Part shown: piece after piece, positions 11,724 through 22,959 of the stretch
Layout: each line of letters begins with the position of its first letter
Numbering within the stretch: the first letter of the stretch is position 1
NCBI GenBank assembly: GCA_004369045.1
Contig: ML213506.1
Coordinates: forward strand, 248,001-312,000
Reading direction: 5' to 3'
DNA: 64,000 bases
Source: Heliocybe sulcata
Lineage: Eukaryota; Basidiomycota; Agaricomycetes; Gloeophyllales; Gloeophyllaceae
Notes under the pieces: model-generated
What the model saw: only the letters and a program-made list of their open reading frames with translations
What the model was told of the DNA's origin: nothing
The model's database searches: none
Made by a program: the position numbers and the translations under genes

Positions 11724-13241
11724 ATGGCCGTTATGGACCCTCCCAGCACTCTCAAGCCCGCCGAAGTCGCGCTGGCGATGATTGAGCACGGCATAGCAAA
11801 GCATCGAACTAGATGGGACATGGTTTTCTGGAAGGCTGTTAGTGTCTATCTAAACGTCTATGAGGACGACCCGCTCACCACCAGCGCATAGTTCCTCGCA
11901 GGTGTCATGCTGTCGTTCGGAGGCCTCCTTGATACCATTATTTCAGGAGGATCCACGGGTTTAAACGCCTCCAATCCAGGTCTAGTCAAAGTTTTGGGCG
12001 GCTTTGTCTTCCCCGTAGGACTCGTAATGTAAGTGCAATATTCAATAAAGCGGGGTTGCGTCTTGATTCTCGTTTTACAGGATTGTGCTGCAAGGCCTCG
12101 AACTATTGACCAGCAACATGATGGTGCGACGTGCTGTTCCTGTGGCTCCACATGGCGTGTAACACGACGACAGATTTTCCCAATGGCCATCATGAAGCGT
12201 CAGATTCCATGGTGGAGCTTGCCACTCAATTGGTTCATTGGTGAGTAATATTCTGTCTGATTTTTAGTGTGAAGCTGGACACACATCCTTAGTCACTGCC
12301 GGCAATCTCACGGGCAGCCTCTTCTTCGCTGAAGTTCTGGTCAAGCGTGAGTAGTGCCGAGTACGCTCGCTCCCGCTTACTTTTATGCTGATGAGTTTAC
12401 CAGAGACGGGCATCGTCTCCTCGCAACCATACATAGCTTATATCCAGAGCTTCGCCATGTGAGTATATTCAGCCTCGTATGAGCACCTCCTTCTCACGAG
12501 AAGATAAACTTAGCCGGAAAGTCATTGAGCCACATTGGTACCAGATCTTCCTCCGGGGTATCGCTTGTAACTGGCTGGTCTGCATTGCAGTGTGGGTAAG
12601 CACTCTCACGTGGCTAAGTACGAAACTGTTGCTTACATTTTTGCTCCAGCAAGCTGCCGGTGCAAGGGAGACGTTATCAAAGGTGAGAGTGGTGTCCTCA
12701 TGGAGACGAGCTGTTATGCTCACAGGGTGTCTTTAGATCATCTCCATATGGATTCCCATCTGGGTCAGTGGATTGTCCTGTCATGGTTCGCGATTTACTG
12801 ATATTGGAGACGTGTCATCGACAGATCTTTGTCTCTTGTGCTTACGATCACGGTCAGTAACGGGATTCTTCCTCGGTGTTTTTGCGGACGTCTGACGAAC
12901 CTGTCTTCTCCAATTAGTCGTTGCTAACATGTTCTCGGTACCCCTGGGAATCATGTTCCACGCCGAAGGAGTAAGCCCCCGCTTTCCCAACGCGTCGATC
13001 CCTTCCTGACTTCCTCCAGCTGACTGCGGCGATGTACATCCGGAAGTCGCTCATTGCGGCGTACCTGGGCAACATTGTCGGTGCACTCTTCGTCGCATTG
13101 CCTGCGACCTATTTTTACCTCTCCGACCATAATGCGGGAGGGATGCGCGGTGTCGAGGAAGGTGAAGGTTTCAACGGCCCGACTGAATTGAAGGAGACGA
13201 GGAGTGACGATAACACTGTCAATGATAAGCGAGAGGAGTAA
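11724..13241 (+). CDS. Formate/nitrite transporter family membrane channel
   Basis: FNT-family pentameric channel for small monovalent anions (formate, nitrite), expected in the plasma membrane. Twelve exons: 11724-11837, 11892-12028, 12081-12123, 12174-12240, 12293-12346, 12404-12458, 12514-12595, 12650-12682, 12737-12763, 12825-12852, 12918-12970, 13020-13241; 915 nt, 304 residues. Family sequence is clear: KPAEVALAMIEHG at the N-terminus, AGVMLSFGG, PWWSLPLNW, TAGNLTGSLFFAE, RGIACNWLVCIAVW, QAAGARETLSK, VVANMFSVPLGIMF and the final helix AAYLGNIVGALFVALPA. The cytoplasmic tail is acidic and polar. Two in-frame ATGs (11724 and 11733) are possible starts. Exons of 27, 28 and 33 bp make this gene easy to mis-annotate. 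I see no nitrate or nitrite reductase gene next to it. Confidence 0.9.
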
Positions 13242-14410
13242 GCACGGTCGTTTCGAATTAGAGTGTGAGACCATCTCCACTTTGATTACTCGGCTTTTTA
13301 GGCCATCTTCGCTCCTATGTATGATTATAGCATGTAAGGCTTTGTATTATTCCGGTATTCTATCCTTTGTGATATGTTTTTTCCTTGCTTTGGTAATTAT
13401 CCGTTGGTCAAAGAGTACTCCATACCTAGAGAAAGACTGAATGCAGCGAGATCAGTGCGATTTGTCCGCTCTTGTCAGGAAAGCGGAGTAGGTGTTATAT
13501 CTCTGTTCGCATAGCTTGCGAAGGCGCGGGACTTTGGGACTTTGAAACAATGGGAAAGCTCGGCTATCCCCGGAAGTAGTACTTACTCGTCGACGTCGAG
13601 GGTAGCATTTCAGAGGGTAGCATTTCAATCCTCCGAAAACAGCCATCTATGTGTGCATATGCCTCACTGTGAGCATCCACTGATTTAAAAGATCGGCAGA
13701 ATTGGGCATGTGCATTTTTACTTGGGGGAAGCGGGCCATTGCGTTGCATGGCATTTTACGAGTCCTGAGGTTCGCCTACTATTTAGTAATGCATTATTAA
13801 TGAAGTTCATTATCAAGCTTGGGTTATGTTTCTAATATATGTAGAGATGTAGTATATTACTGTTCGAAGTCCGGATCTCGCGACCAAGTCCACTTCAAAT
13901 GCGTGTTGTAGTGGATTCCCACGGTAAGAACGGATCCAAAGGAAGATGACCACATAGAAAATCATCACACATACGATAATTCACGAGGATATTCAGGAAT
14001 GTACTTCAAATATTGACGACCTTATATATAAATTTTTGGGAGGATACGGGAAAATTTGAACGACGAGGGACAAACGAAAGCGAAGGGACACTACAAATCC
14101 CAATTTGTAGTCATTTTGTAGTCAGGACTACAGACGGACATCAAAGCGGACTTTCAATTTACTAGTCGACACTACAGAAAAATAATCCCACGACTTCTCG
14201 GCATTGGATTCCCACGCTGCTGCTGTTCGGTAAACCGCTGTACTTTTGCGCGTAAGGACTCCTCCTTCGTACCTCAGGACTCGTAACCCATGCAGGTCGT
14301 CTCCGAGTATTAATACCTTGGTTGCTTACTATAATCGTAGGAGCCATGCTGCAGAAAGATCGTTATATAACTACGACCATCCGACGAGCTCCGAGCTCCG
14401 ATCTCTTCGA
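13242..14410. other. No supportable gene; one short inverted repeat
   Basis: AT-richer than the rest, with no credible open frame. Around 14093-14150 the sequence has several copies of a CTACAAA/TTTGTAG-type word in both orientations, able to form a small hairpin. Its meaning is unknown. Confidence 0.5.
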
Positions 14411-15621
14411 TGGCTCCGTTTCTTAGCATTCGCCACCAGCCGTTCAAGACGCTGTTCGGCATTTGCGATGTCCTAGTTGTGGCTTTCATCCGGATGCCAT
14501 CATGCGGCTCAAGCCCGGATGGAGCCTTAAGCGCACCCTCATGATGAAGTACTGGCAACACGTTATGTGGTTATCCAGGACGTACGTTGCGGTTGTCGCC
14601 TGTCTTCTGTATCTCACGTCTAGCAAAGGTTCGGCACAACCGCAATTAACCCAGACCATAAGGCTCTCGCTCCTGGGCAGAAGGGCCTCTGGGTAGCCCC
14701 TGTACCAGAGGAGCTGATAGTCGGTCCCCTCAAAGAAGTGGCGGTAAGGCAGGCGTCAAGCCCGTCGGACTTCCAGGTTACTGGATGGACCGCGAGGGGT
14801 CTGACGTTCCCATGGGCACTCCTCCCCGACAAGGGGAGAAGGTCGTCCTTCATTTGCACGGCGGAGCCTACGCTTTTCTTTCGGCCAACCCTCAAGATCC
14901 GACTGCTCACATAGGTCGTGGACTCTTAGAGCGATGCGAAGCCATAGGAAGAGTCTTCTCCATCGAATACAGGCTTACATTGACACCCAATTACGAGCCT
15001 GTCCATCCGTTCCCGACACAACTCCTTGACGCGCTCACCGGGTACCACTACCTTGTCAAGACTGTCGGCTTCTCCCCGGAGGACATTATTTTGGAAGGCG
15101 ATTCCGCAGGAGGGAATCTCGCCCTCGCATTAACTCGTTACCTGGTGGACCATGAGAACCCAGAGGATATTGCGTTCCTCCCTAAGCCTGGCCGATTGCT
15201 ACTCATGTCTCCCTGGTGTGATCTGAGTCCCGTCCGCGCGACACCCGGTTCGTCGTGGACAGAATTTGCACACATTGACTACATCGAGGCAGTCGATATC
15301 CAGAAAAAAGCGGAGATATTCTGCGGTGCATTGGGCTTGGCCGAAGCAGAAGTGAACCCGTACATCTCTCCGGCTTCGACCCATCCGTCCATCTCCGTCT
15401 CGTTTAAGAATTTCCCCCGCACATTCATACTATGTGGTGGCTCGGAAGTGTTTAGAGATCAGATTCGCGTTCTAAGGGATAGGATGATTAGAGATATGGG
15501 TGAGGAGAATGCGGCTTACTGCGAGCCGGCGGATGGGATACATGATTTCCTCGGGATGGACTGGCTGGAGCCAGAGAGGACGAATTCATGGAATGAGATA
15601 GCAAAATGGCTTAACCAGTAG
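14411..15621 (+). pseudogene. Alpha/beta hydrolase copy 1 (HSL/steroid-esterase type), damaged 5' part
   Basis: Paralogue of the three other hydrolases in this window (at 17.0, 21.1 and 26.5 kb). The catalytic part from 14785 to 15621 is open and well kept: oxyanion-hole motif LHLHGGAYAFLS, nucleophile GDSAGGNLAL and a C-terminal His in GIHDFLG. The N-terminal part matches the paralogues only if the frame changes twice. First, exon 1 lacks the block for about a dozen residues present in the other copies (after FIRMP, near 14500). Second, a single base is missing near 14745-14752 relative to the 26.5-kb copy. The intron at 14582-14628 is conserved. The gene is therefore a decaying copy, a shorter protein starting at 14785, or an assembly error. 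Lesions lie only in the N-terminal third. Confidence 0.65.
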
Positions 15622-15768
15622 ACTAAGTACGAAGTCTGTACGTCAAGTCTTTCTCGATGCGAGCGAGTTAAATGACAGGCTTGTACCAGTTCTGAACATT
15701 CGCATTGAGTTCTGTATAATACATTATTTGTTACACCGCAGGTGGACTCCTTCTCGTACATTCAACTT

Positions 15769-16554
15769 TCATACCGCGACAGAAGCATCCGGGAAATGCT
15801 CCATCGTCCCGTCCGCGAGCATAACGATCATAGTCTTCCTCGTCTTTGCCATCTTCCTCCTTCTCTCCATTGCCCGGACTTGCCTCTCGTAATCCTTCAG
15901 CTGTGCCATAAACCCACGGTTTGGCTTGACCACGGCCCTCTTCAGCCTGCACCACGCCAACGCCGCATCAAGGGTCATCCCATGCTTCGCAATCAAGTAT
16001 GCAATGACAATGCTTGCGCTGCGGCTCATCCCCCAGACGCAGTGCACCATCACCCTCGCGTTCTCGTCACTTGTGAGACTGGCATGGAGCCATTCAACGG
16101 CGGCGTCAAGGTATCTGATGAGGTTCGCATTGCACACGTCCTCGATGGGCAGGTACATATGCTCCACGTCGTGTGCGAAGCGGACGGACGGCTTTCGGAC
16201 GACAGACAGGACGTGTGTGATGCCGAGGCGCTCGTGCACCTTGGGACATGTGGCGGTATAGAGGTCGCAGAGGTGCAAGCGCGGGATGATCTCGTTCTCT
16301 TGTGGAAGGAAGTCGTCGAATGCAACCTTTTGGGTGCAGATAATGCGCAGCTCGCGCCGTTGGAAATAGTCGTCGCCAAGCGTATGAGAGCGGCGCATAG
16401 AGAGTGGCTCGTCAGCTTTTGGAGGGTACTTGGGGGCAGCGACTAGGGTCGTCTGGTGTTGTATTAAATTAGTCTGGTTGAATCATAAATAGGGAAGACT
16501 CACTTCTGCTCCTAACTGCGTCGCTTTGACAGGGACAACAGCTGAGACGTTCAT
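15769..16554 (-). CDS. Dual-specificity protein phosphatase
   Basis: Cysteine-based phosphatase acting on phosphotyrosine and phospho-Ser/Thr. Two exons: 16554-16504 and 16452-15769, together 735 nt, 244 residues. The active-site loop VHCVWGMSRSASIVIAYL fits HCxxGxSRS. The general-acid aspartate is probably in the PIEDVCNANL region upstream. The N-terminal exon is short (MNVSAVVPVKATQLGAE), and the 51-bp intron 16503-16453 has good GTGAGT and CCAG ends; a later internal Met (MRRSHTL) is an alternative start. After the catalytic domain comes a basic helix rich in Arg and Lys (about residues 205-225) that may affect localisation. A long open frame runs on the opposite strand (15742-16446), but it only shadows this gene. 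Intact. Confidence 0.85.
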
Positions 16555-16997
16555 GATAATGGTGAGAGACATTGTTGTGAAGTAGTTGTGAGAAGTTAAG
16601 TGAGTCGAAAGGGTGGACACCGCAGCCATTTTATAGGGAAAGTCTGCTGTGGAAGACTCTAGGTTATTACAAAAGAGCCTGCGTTGCGATCCCGTCCGGA
16701 AGCGGTGCGCTCGGACGGGATCCCAATGAGCTTCTCCGCCACGATCGCAACTGTGGCATTGTCTGAATTGGAATACCTACCGGCGGGATGGTTCCAGCCC
16801 ATACCCAAATGGTACGTCCTTCAGAGTGGACCAGTGCGACGTCCGGGAGCCATAGTATCCCCGCACCGGACCTGTCGCACAATGGGCGGATAAACCAAAA
16901 TCGGTCGAGGAGTAATAACTACAATCCAATTCCATGACGAGTGTTTGAGCAAGGAGGTAGATACAGCTTTCTTGTTTGTGATAATACAACCTGTGAA

Positions 16998-18229
16998 TTA
17001 AGATGAAAGCCATGCACCGATCCTTGTGAAAGTGTCCGTCCGTTCAGGCTCGTGGTAACTGAAAGCCGTATAGTCGTGAATAGCGTCGGGAGGCTCGTAA
17101 TAAGCAACATTCTCTTCCCCAAGATCTCTCACAAGCCGATCCTTGACCACACGAATCTGATCCCTGAGCATCTCTGCGCCACCAGCAGCGATGAACGTCC
17201 GCGGGAAGCCCTTGAACGACACCTTGAGCGCAGGATGCAGCGACGCAGGCGAGATGTAAGGGTTGATATCAGCCGCGGCGGCACCAAAGGGGCCTGTGAA
17301 GATGTCGACGTTCCTGTGTATGCCCTGGAGAGTGATGTAGTCCGTGTCGACGCAGGTGAAGAGCGACGAATCGGACGTCTCACCCACAGTACCGAGGTCC
17401 ACCCATGGAGACATGAGTACCAGGCGGCCCGGGGGTGCCAGCGCATCCATGCCAGGTTCGGTAGCATATTCGACGAGGTAACGGACCAGGGAGAGCGCAA
17501 GGTTTCCGCCTGCAGAGTCGCCTTCGACGATGATGTCTTCAGGGGCGAAACCAATCGTATGTACGAGATGGTAGTAGCCGGTCAACGCATCGATGAGAGC
17601 TGTAGGGAAGGGATGGGTGGTGGGGGTGCTGAGACGGTATTCGATGGAAAATACGCGTTGGATGTCCTTGCTGCGATTGAGGATCCCGCGGCTGATGGCA
17701 GCTGTGGGGTCGTTTGGGTTCGCGGAAAGAACCGCGTACCCGCCACCGTGTAAGTGGTAGAGAACCTTCTCGCCGGGCATGGGTGACTTGTGGATAGGAA
17801 TGTCTGATCCTTCTCTGTCCAGCCAATATCCAGGAAGACGAACCGGGCCCACACGTGCCGCAACAGCCATGCACTTGATACCACCGAGAATGAGTTCCTC
17901 TGGGATAGGTTCGACCCAGTCTCCCTTTGCATCTTTGACAAGAGCGAGATGATCAGGACTCCGCATAAAGGGGCCAGTCCTGGGATATGTTGTAAACAAC
18001 CAGCATACCTGCTTGGCAATTCGTACACTTACTTTGCGGAGATTGCTACCCCCTTCTGTAATATCCTCACCCGGATGGTCCGCCATAGCGACCATCCTCG
18101 TCTTGGACGGAGGAAAGGCGGCAAGTAGATGATTGTCCAGATGGGCACGTAGATGAAGGCCGTCGTCAATCCTTGATACGCCCAGTACAACCCTTTGAAG
18201 GGCTGCTGTCTGAGACTAAGTAATACCAT
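16998..18229 (-). CDS. Alpha/beta hydrolase copy 2 (HSL/steroid-esterase type)
   Basis: Two exons: 18229-18033 and 17979-16998 (1179 nt, 392 residues). Exon 1 encodes a hydrophobic, possibly membrane-anchoring N-terminus (FIYVPIWTIIYLPPF) followed by the RPRRGWSLWRT motif shared with the paralogues. Exon 2 has the oxyanion-hole motif YHLHGGGYAVLS, nucleophile elbow GDSAGGNLALS and a C-terminal catalytic His in AIHDYTAF. Family members hydrolyse esters of lipids, steroids or aromatic acids; the substrate here is unknown. It is the most divergent of the four copies. Its start lies 140 bp from the start of the oppositely oriented DUF3128-type gene, so the two probably share a promoter. Confidence 0.88.
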
Positions 18230-18371
18230 AGCCCCGTACTTCGCTGTCGACTGGGAAAGCGATAGGGATAGCGTGTTAGTATCATTGCTTCTGAACCCCA
18301 CAAGCGGTGGCGGCGCGGAGGAAGTTCGCCGTGCAGGACAATTCCGAGCTCACTTTCTCTGACGCCACCAT
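18228..18371. promoter_or_regulatory. Probable bidirectional promoter
   Basis: Only about 140 bp separate the predicted start codons of the hydrolase (minus) and the DUF3128-type gene (plus). Transcription signals for both must overlap this stretch or lie within the other gene's transcribed region. Confidence 0.45.
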
Positions 18372-18871
18372 GGCCGGCACTGACCTGCAGACCGCTGTAG
18401 CTCAAGAAGAGGCATACCTTGTCAAGGTGCACCCTACACCGGAGGATATCCCAACGTGCACCTCCCTTTTCGACGCGTTTATTTCTTGCAGCGGTACGTT
18501 GTGCCCGCCGCATTTACCGGAAGATCACATTGACGAGTGTTTACTAGGAACTAAGAACCAGGTGAAGGCGATATACAGGTACGGTGAACGAGCGTCGTGC
18601 GGTCACAAATGGGAAGACTTCAAATTCTGCCTGACCCTCAAATCTCTCCCTATGGAGGAGAGGCGGCGTGCGTGGCTCAGGCGACGGGCGGAATGGTGGG
18701 CGAACAGGCGCTTAGAGCAGAGTAGCGAGGATATATGGGATATTCGAACGTGCGTGGTTATTGTCCTACTCAAGCTAACTATCGTGATATCTTGTTTGCA
18801 GAGAACCTTTGCAGGACTGGCCTCCGGCCACCGTCGCCGACGAGGCCTCGGGCGGGCAGACTGTGGCATAG
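18370..18871 (+). CDS. DUF3128 / Emi1-like CX9C-type small protein
   Basis: Small cysteine-containing protein of the DUF3128 family; the yeast relative Emi1 is linked to mitochondria and early meiotic induction. Exons: 18370-18493, 18548-18749, 18802-18871 (396 nt, 131 residues). The family core is YRYGERASCGHKWEDFKFC followed by LKSLP, then a Trp-rich stretch with RAEWWANRRLEQSSEDIW and WDIR. Earlier cysteines lie in PTCTSLFDAFISC. The chosen ATG sits in a good context (GCCACCATGG); an upstream in-frame ATG at 18307 would overlap the promoter zone. Intron 1 is 54 bp with no stop in frame, so gene finders may read through it; removing it restores the family spacing before QVKAIYRYGE. Confidence 0.82.
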
Positions 18872-19397
18872 ATTTGCTCTACAATCCTATGATCACTTAC
18901 CTCGCTGTCGGCTCTGTTCGTCTATCTTCTGGTCTTTGGCTCATTCCCAAGTGAGGACGACGCGCCTACGAGACCGACAATGCGCTCACCCCCACTCCGT
19001 CTTTTTTTGATGTATCAACGCCTAAGCGTAGAGTCGGATATTGCCATTTTCTCTCTGGGATATGGTCGTTATTATGAGATCATAATGAACATTTCCTTGA
19101 GAGGATCTATGGCTGCGGCTGACTTACGTGTCTTCGCTTCATAAATTTTGACCATACGTATCCTCTGAGCTAGCTATGAGACAAATGTGCAACTACATTT
19201 GGCTCTTGTTCTACTCCGTTTGCCGCATTCTGCGCGTTTCCTTCCCTTGGAGTTATAACCGTCTCGGTCACGCGGCGTCTGAACTTGAGCCCAGCATCTT
19301 CAGCGCCTAACTGCCGCAAGACCTCGTTTTCCAGTGCTGTCCAGCCGGGGTGCTCGCACTTTCCCCCAAAGGTCGTAGAATCAATGTGAGTCTGTCC
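18872..19397. other. No supportable gene
   Basis: Intergenic stretch between the DUF3128-type gene and the BTB gene. No motif or credible open frame seen. Confidence 0.55.
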
Positions 19398-20476
19398 ATG
19401 AATACTGCAGAACCGCTCCAATCATACAGCAACGCTGGTGTAGCAGATATGGCTGAGGCCGCGTCAACCGTGACTATCGATACTGCCGACGACACTGCCA
19501 ATGGAGGGTCCGGCGCTGAAGTCGGAGTCACCAAGTCCAAAGATCTATGGTTCGACGACGGTAACATCGTCATACAAGCAGAGTCGACTGTCTTCAAGGT
19601 ACATCGAAGCATATTGGCCCTGAACTCGGCTGTCTTCAAAGACATGTTCGCCGTTGCTCAACCTGAAGATGGCGAGCAGTTCGCGGATTGCCCTCTGGTG
19701 AATGTCCAAGACGAGTCCGATGCTATGAGCCACTTCCTTAAAGCGATGTATATACCTGGGTAAGCACTCCCACTGATAGTCAACTGATATCGCTGATAGC
19801 AAGTTAGATACACCGAAGCAATCACCGATTTCCTCCAAATCGCTTCGGTCGCTTATCCACCAAATACAGCGTCAAATATTCGCGCTCTTTGTCGGTGGAT
19901 AAGCTACGCTCAATCTGCCCTACAAATTTCAAATCGTGGAATCGCAGTCCTCAAGTTCTCCACCCGGACAAGCTCCTAACACTCGCTCAGGAATGCAACC
20001 TCCGGATCTTCCTTCCTGCGACGATGAACCAGCTCTGCCTCTTGGGGCACGACTACATGATAGACCACGTCCCCGCTCGCGAGGATATCAAGCTGTGTCT
20101 CGCTGGGCGCCAGACAATCATCGACGCCTGGCGAAAGCTGGTCGGGCTGCCGCCGCTTGCCCCAGAAGATCGTTCACTGTTACTGTTCCGGTCTTCTAGA
20201 TCAGACTGCTGCCAGCAGCAAACACGGGATTTGACGATGGTCCCAGGTATATTCGCCATCATGTCCGACTCTAAAATCCATGTCCACGATGCCGAGGCCA
20301 TCAAGAAGATTTCGTCTGCCGCCTGGCAGAAGCTATGCGTAGACTGCGCGTCTACGCTACGCCGCAATGTCGAACGCGCACGCCAGTCAATATGGAACGA
20401 CCTTCCCGGAATGTTTGGGCTTCCTCCCTGGACGGAGCTGAGGAAGGAGACGGGTGACGAGGGAAATTTTGATTGA
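19398..20476 (+). pseudogene. BTB/POZ domain protein with an apparent frameshift
   Basis: Basidiomycete BTB protein, a family thought to act in protein interaction or as ubiquitin-ligase adaptors. Exon 1 (19398-19759; an alternative in-frame ATG is at 19449) ends the first half of the BTB fold: the core is DLWFDDGNIVIQAE followed by TVFKVHRSILALNSAVFKDM. Intron 19760-19807 has GTAAGC and TTAG ends. Exon 2 opens in frame with TEAITDFLQIASV, but from about 19850 the expected sequence (LSTKYSV, then the PT-W pattern at CPTNFKSW) lies in another frame. That second frame then runs open to 20476, including LTLAQECNLRIFLPA and a C-terminal helical region. One missing base near 19850 explains it. It could be a true pseudogene or an assembly error; a normal intron cannot explain it. 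Confidence 0.65.
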
Positions 20477-21085
20477 AGCAGGACGCCGCACGCTATCTGT
20501 GACACCGCGTTTTCTTCGAAGGGCCATTTATACGCCCTCTACAGGACAGCTATCTATGTAGTCTTGTTTGTGCTATTCCGACTAGTCTTGTCGTGGTACA
20601 GCTGCAGCGGTTCGCGGATGCGATCCGCGGTGCGTTGCCGAGGTGCTCACCGCTCCGCATTAGGGTGCCTCACGCCGAGGATTTCCGACGTGATTTCAGC
20701 TTGTTTTTGGTCTCGCTTTCTCGCCGATTTCGCTCTCGGAGATCGCCGGTGTTTGAAAAGGGGGAGTCCTGACCAGACAAGAGATGACAGCACGGGCGAA
20801 AACCCGGCGGAAATTGGGAGGTTTCACGTTCAGGCTTATTCCACCTTGCTTTCAAGAGTATTTTCAATGAAACAACGATGGAAATCATGTCAAAAGCACG
20901 TCGCAATCCTGTGAAAAGCGCCAACGTGAAACACCCTAATAATTGACAGCAACAATCAAATCCAATAGTGAGCAAAACGGTTTCGTTTATCGGACCTGAC
21001 GGACGTCCTGGCCATGGCAGGTCAGTTAGTCAGTCGCCATATCAGTTGGCCATAGGAAGGCAGCGCAACGTACCAAAATAACATT
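20477..21085. other. No supportable gene
   Basis: Convergent 3' regions of the BTB gene and hydrolase copy 3. Nothing recognised. Confidence 0.55.
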
Positions 21086-22348
21086 CTATTGACCAAGCCA
21101 CTTTACTATCTCATTCCAGGAATCAGTCCACTCCGGCTCCATCCAGCTCATACCAACCGCAAGAAAGTCATGCACCGCATCCGGAGGCTCGTAGTATACC
21201 ACATTCCCGTCGCCCATGTCTTTGACCATGTTGTCCCTCAACACGTGAATCTGATCTCTAAGCATCTCAGAGCCTCCGCACAGGATAAACGTGCGGGGGA
21301 ACCCTCTGAATGATACGGAGAGAGACGGGTGTGTCGATGCAGGGGAGATGTAGGGGTTCACTGCGGCCTCGTCGAGCCCGAAAGGGCCACAGAATAGCTC
21401 GGCTTTGTCTTGGATGTCGCCGGGGTGGAGGTAGTCTATGCCAGCGAGTCGGGACCAGGACGAGCTCGGCGTCGTGGGGATGCGGCTGAGGTCAGTCCAA
21501 GGGGACAGGAGGAGTAGCCGACCAGGCGGCGGTGGGATATTTAGACTTTCGTGGTTCCGGTTCTCTACTAGGTAGAGAGTCAGCGCCAGAGCGAGGTTCC
21601 CCCCTGCGGAGTCTCCGTCGAGGATGATATCAGCCGGAGAGAATCCGACCGTATTCACAAGATAATAATAGCCAGTTAATGCATCGATGAGTTGGGTAGG
21701 GAAAGGATAGGCGGGTTGGTTATCGGGCGTGGTGGTGAGCCGGTACTCTATTGAGAAGACTCTCCCAATCGAGGGACATCGCTTCAGCAGCTCTAGGCCG
21801 ACATGCCTGGTTACGTCTTTAGGAGTAGCAGAGAGAAACGAGTAGGATCCGCCGTGAAGATGAAGCACGACCTTCTCTCCGGCTCGTGGGGGCGCGCCGA
21901 TAGGCACCACAGCGCCCGACTTATCTACCCAATAACCAGGCAGCTTAACAGGACCGACACCTGCTTTAGCTGCCATGTCCTTGATACGGCCAACGATCAG
22001 ACTTTCAGGGACAGGGTCTATCCAAAGGCCGTTTTGCCCAGGAGCAAGAGCCCTGTGGTCTGGAAAGACCATGATCTTGCCGAATCTAAGGAGCAGCTTT
22101 GATATGTTAACGCTGCTTGAACAACAGTAAAAGATTGAAGCTCACGTTCTGGACACAAATACTGAAGTACGCCATGTCTTCACTCTGACCGTGCGCGCCA
22201 ATCCCCATCCTCGCTTGGGCCGCATAAACGGCAGTGCATGCACAACGAGCAATATGGGCGTCTGTACAAATCCAAGGAACAGGAGGTAGCATGGTATGAA
22301 CAGAGTCTTGATGGGCCGAGGCAAGACGCTGTAGTTGAACAGGACCAT
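21086..22348 (-). CDS. Alpha/beta hydrolase copy 3 (HSL/steroid-esterase type)
   Basis: Two exons: 22348-22146 and 22085-21086 (1203 nt, 400 residues). Exon 1 gives a hydrophobic N-terminus (YLLFLGFVQTPILLVVHAL) and the RPKRGWGLART motif, matching the paralogues. The acceptor at CCTTAG gives RTFGKIMVFPDH, aligning with the other copies at the same junction. Exon 2 holds LHLHGGSYSFLS (oxyanion hole), GDSAGGNLAL (nucleophile Ser), a probable acid-residue region near DQIHVLRDNM, and His in AVHDFLAVG. The copy looks intact. Closest relatives here appear to be copies 1 and 4. Confidence 0.9.
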
Positions 22349-22959
22349 AGTACTTGTGATCCTCTCGAGAGCTGGAGACGGTTTCCAGATGTCGAGCTGG
22401 AGAGGGTAAGCTGGTCCATCATGGTGCCAACCCAGTAGATATACGCGCCACGGTGGAGATCGTGGGTGTAGCTAGCCAGTTTAACTCTCTTTAACGCAGA
22501 GCAAGCCTGATGCTAATATTGAATTGAGGCCGGTGCCGCACCACTCATGATCATGAGCCGCCGTGAGTCACGTGATGCCTGATGCAACGCGCTGAAACTT
22601 GACGCGTGACGCACCGCATACATCCATTGTAATCATTCATGCTATCATTCCCATGCACCTCTGTACTCGGGAGACACTTGGTACTAAGTCGAATGCCTTG
22701 GGTAGGTCCTCCGATACTGAACGTGGCAAGCTCAAGGTCTCGAAGACGCGTCACCGAGGCCCAAGTCGTTCGGACAGTGGCGGGAACAGTGCGCCCGGCA
22801 AGGAAGAGGGACAAGAACGAGGGGCTCTAGAGGCATTAGGTACCTCTACGAACAGAGAGGATGCTCCCTTCATGCAGTCGACGCCCTTGGGACGATCCAG
22901 AAGAAAACCAAGGTAACTGAAAGAATCTTCGCGGCACAATCAACGCAGGTCTCATCCTC
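22349..22959. other. No clear gene
   Basis: The first part is the upstream region of hydrolase copy 3. Plus-strand open frames from about 22600 have Arg/Ser-rich, low-complexity composition and may belong to the hypothetical gene that follows, but I cannot define exons. Confidence 0.4.

Noticed and set aside
15742-16446. 234-codon plus-strand open frame
   Set aside because: It lies opposite the dual-specificity phosphatase, has no motif and is explained as a shadow of that gene.
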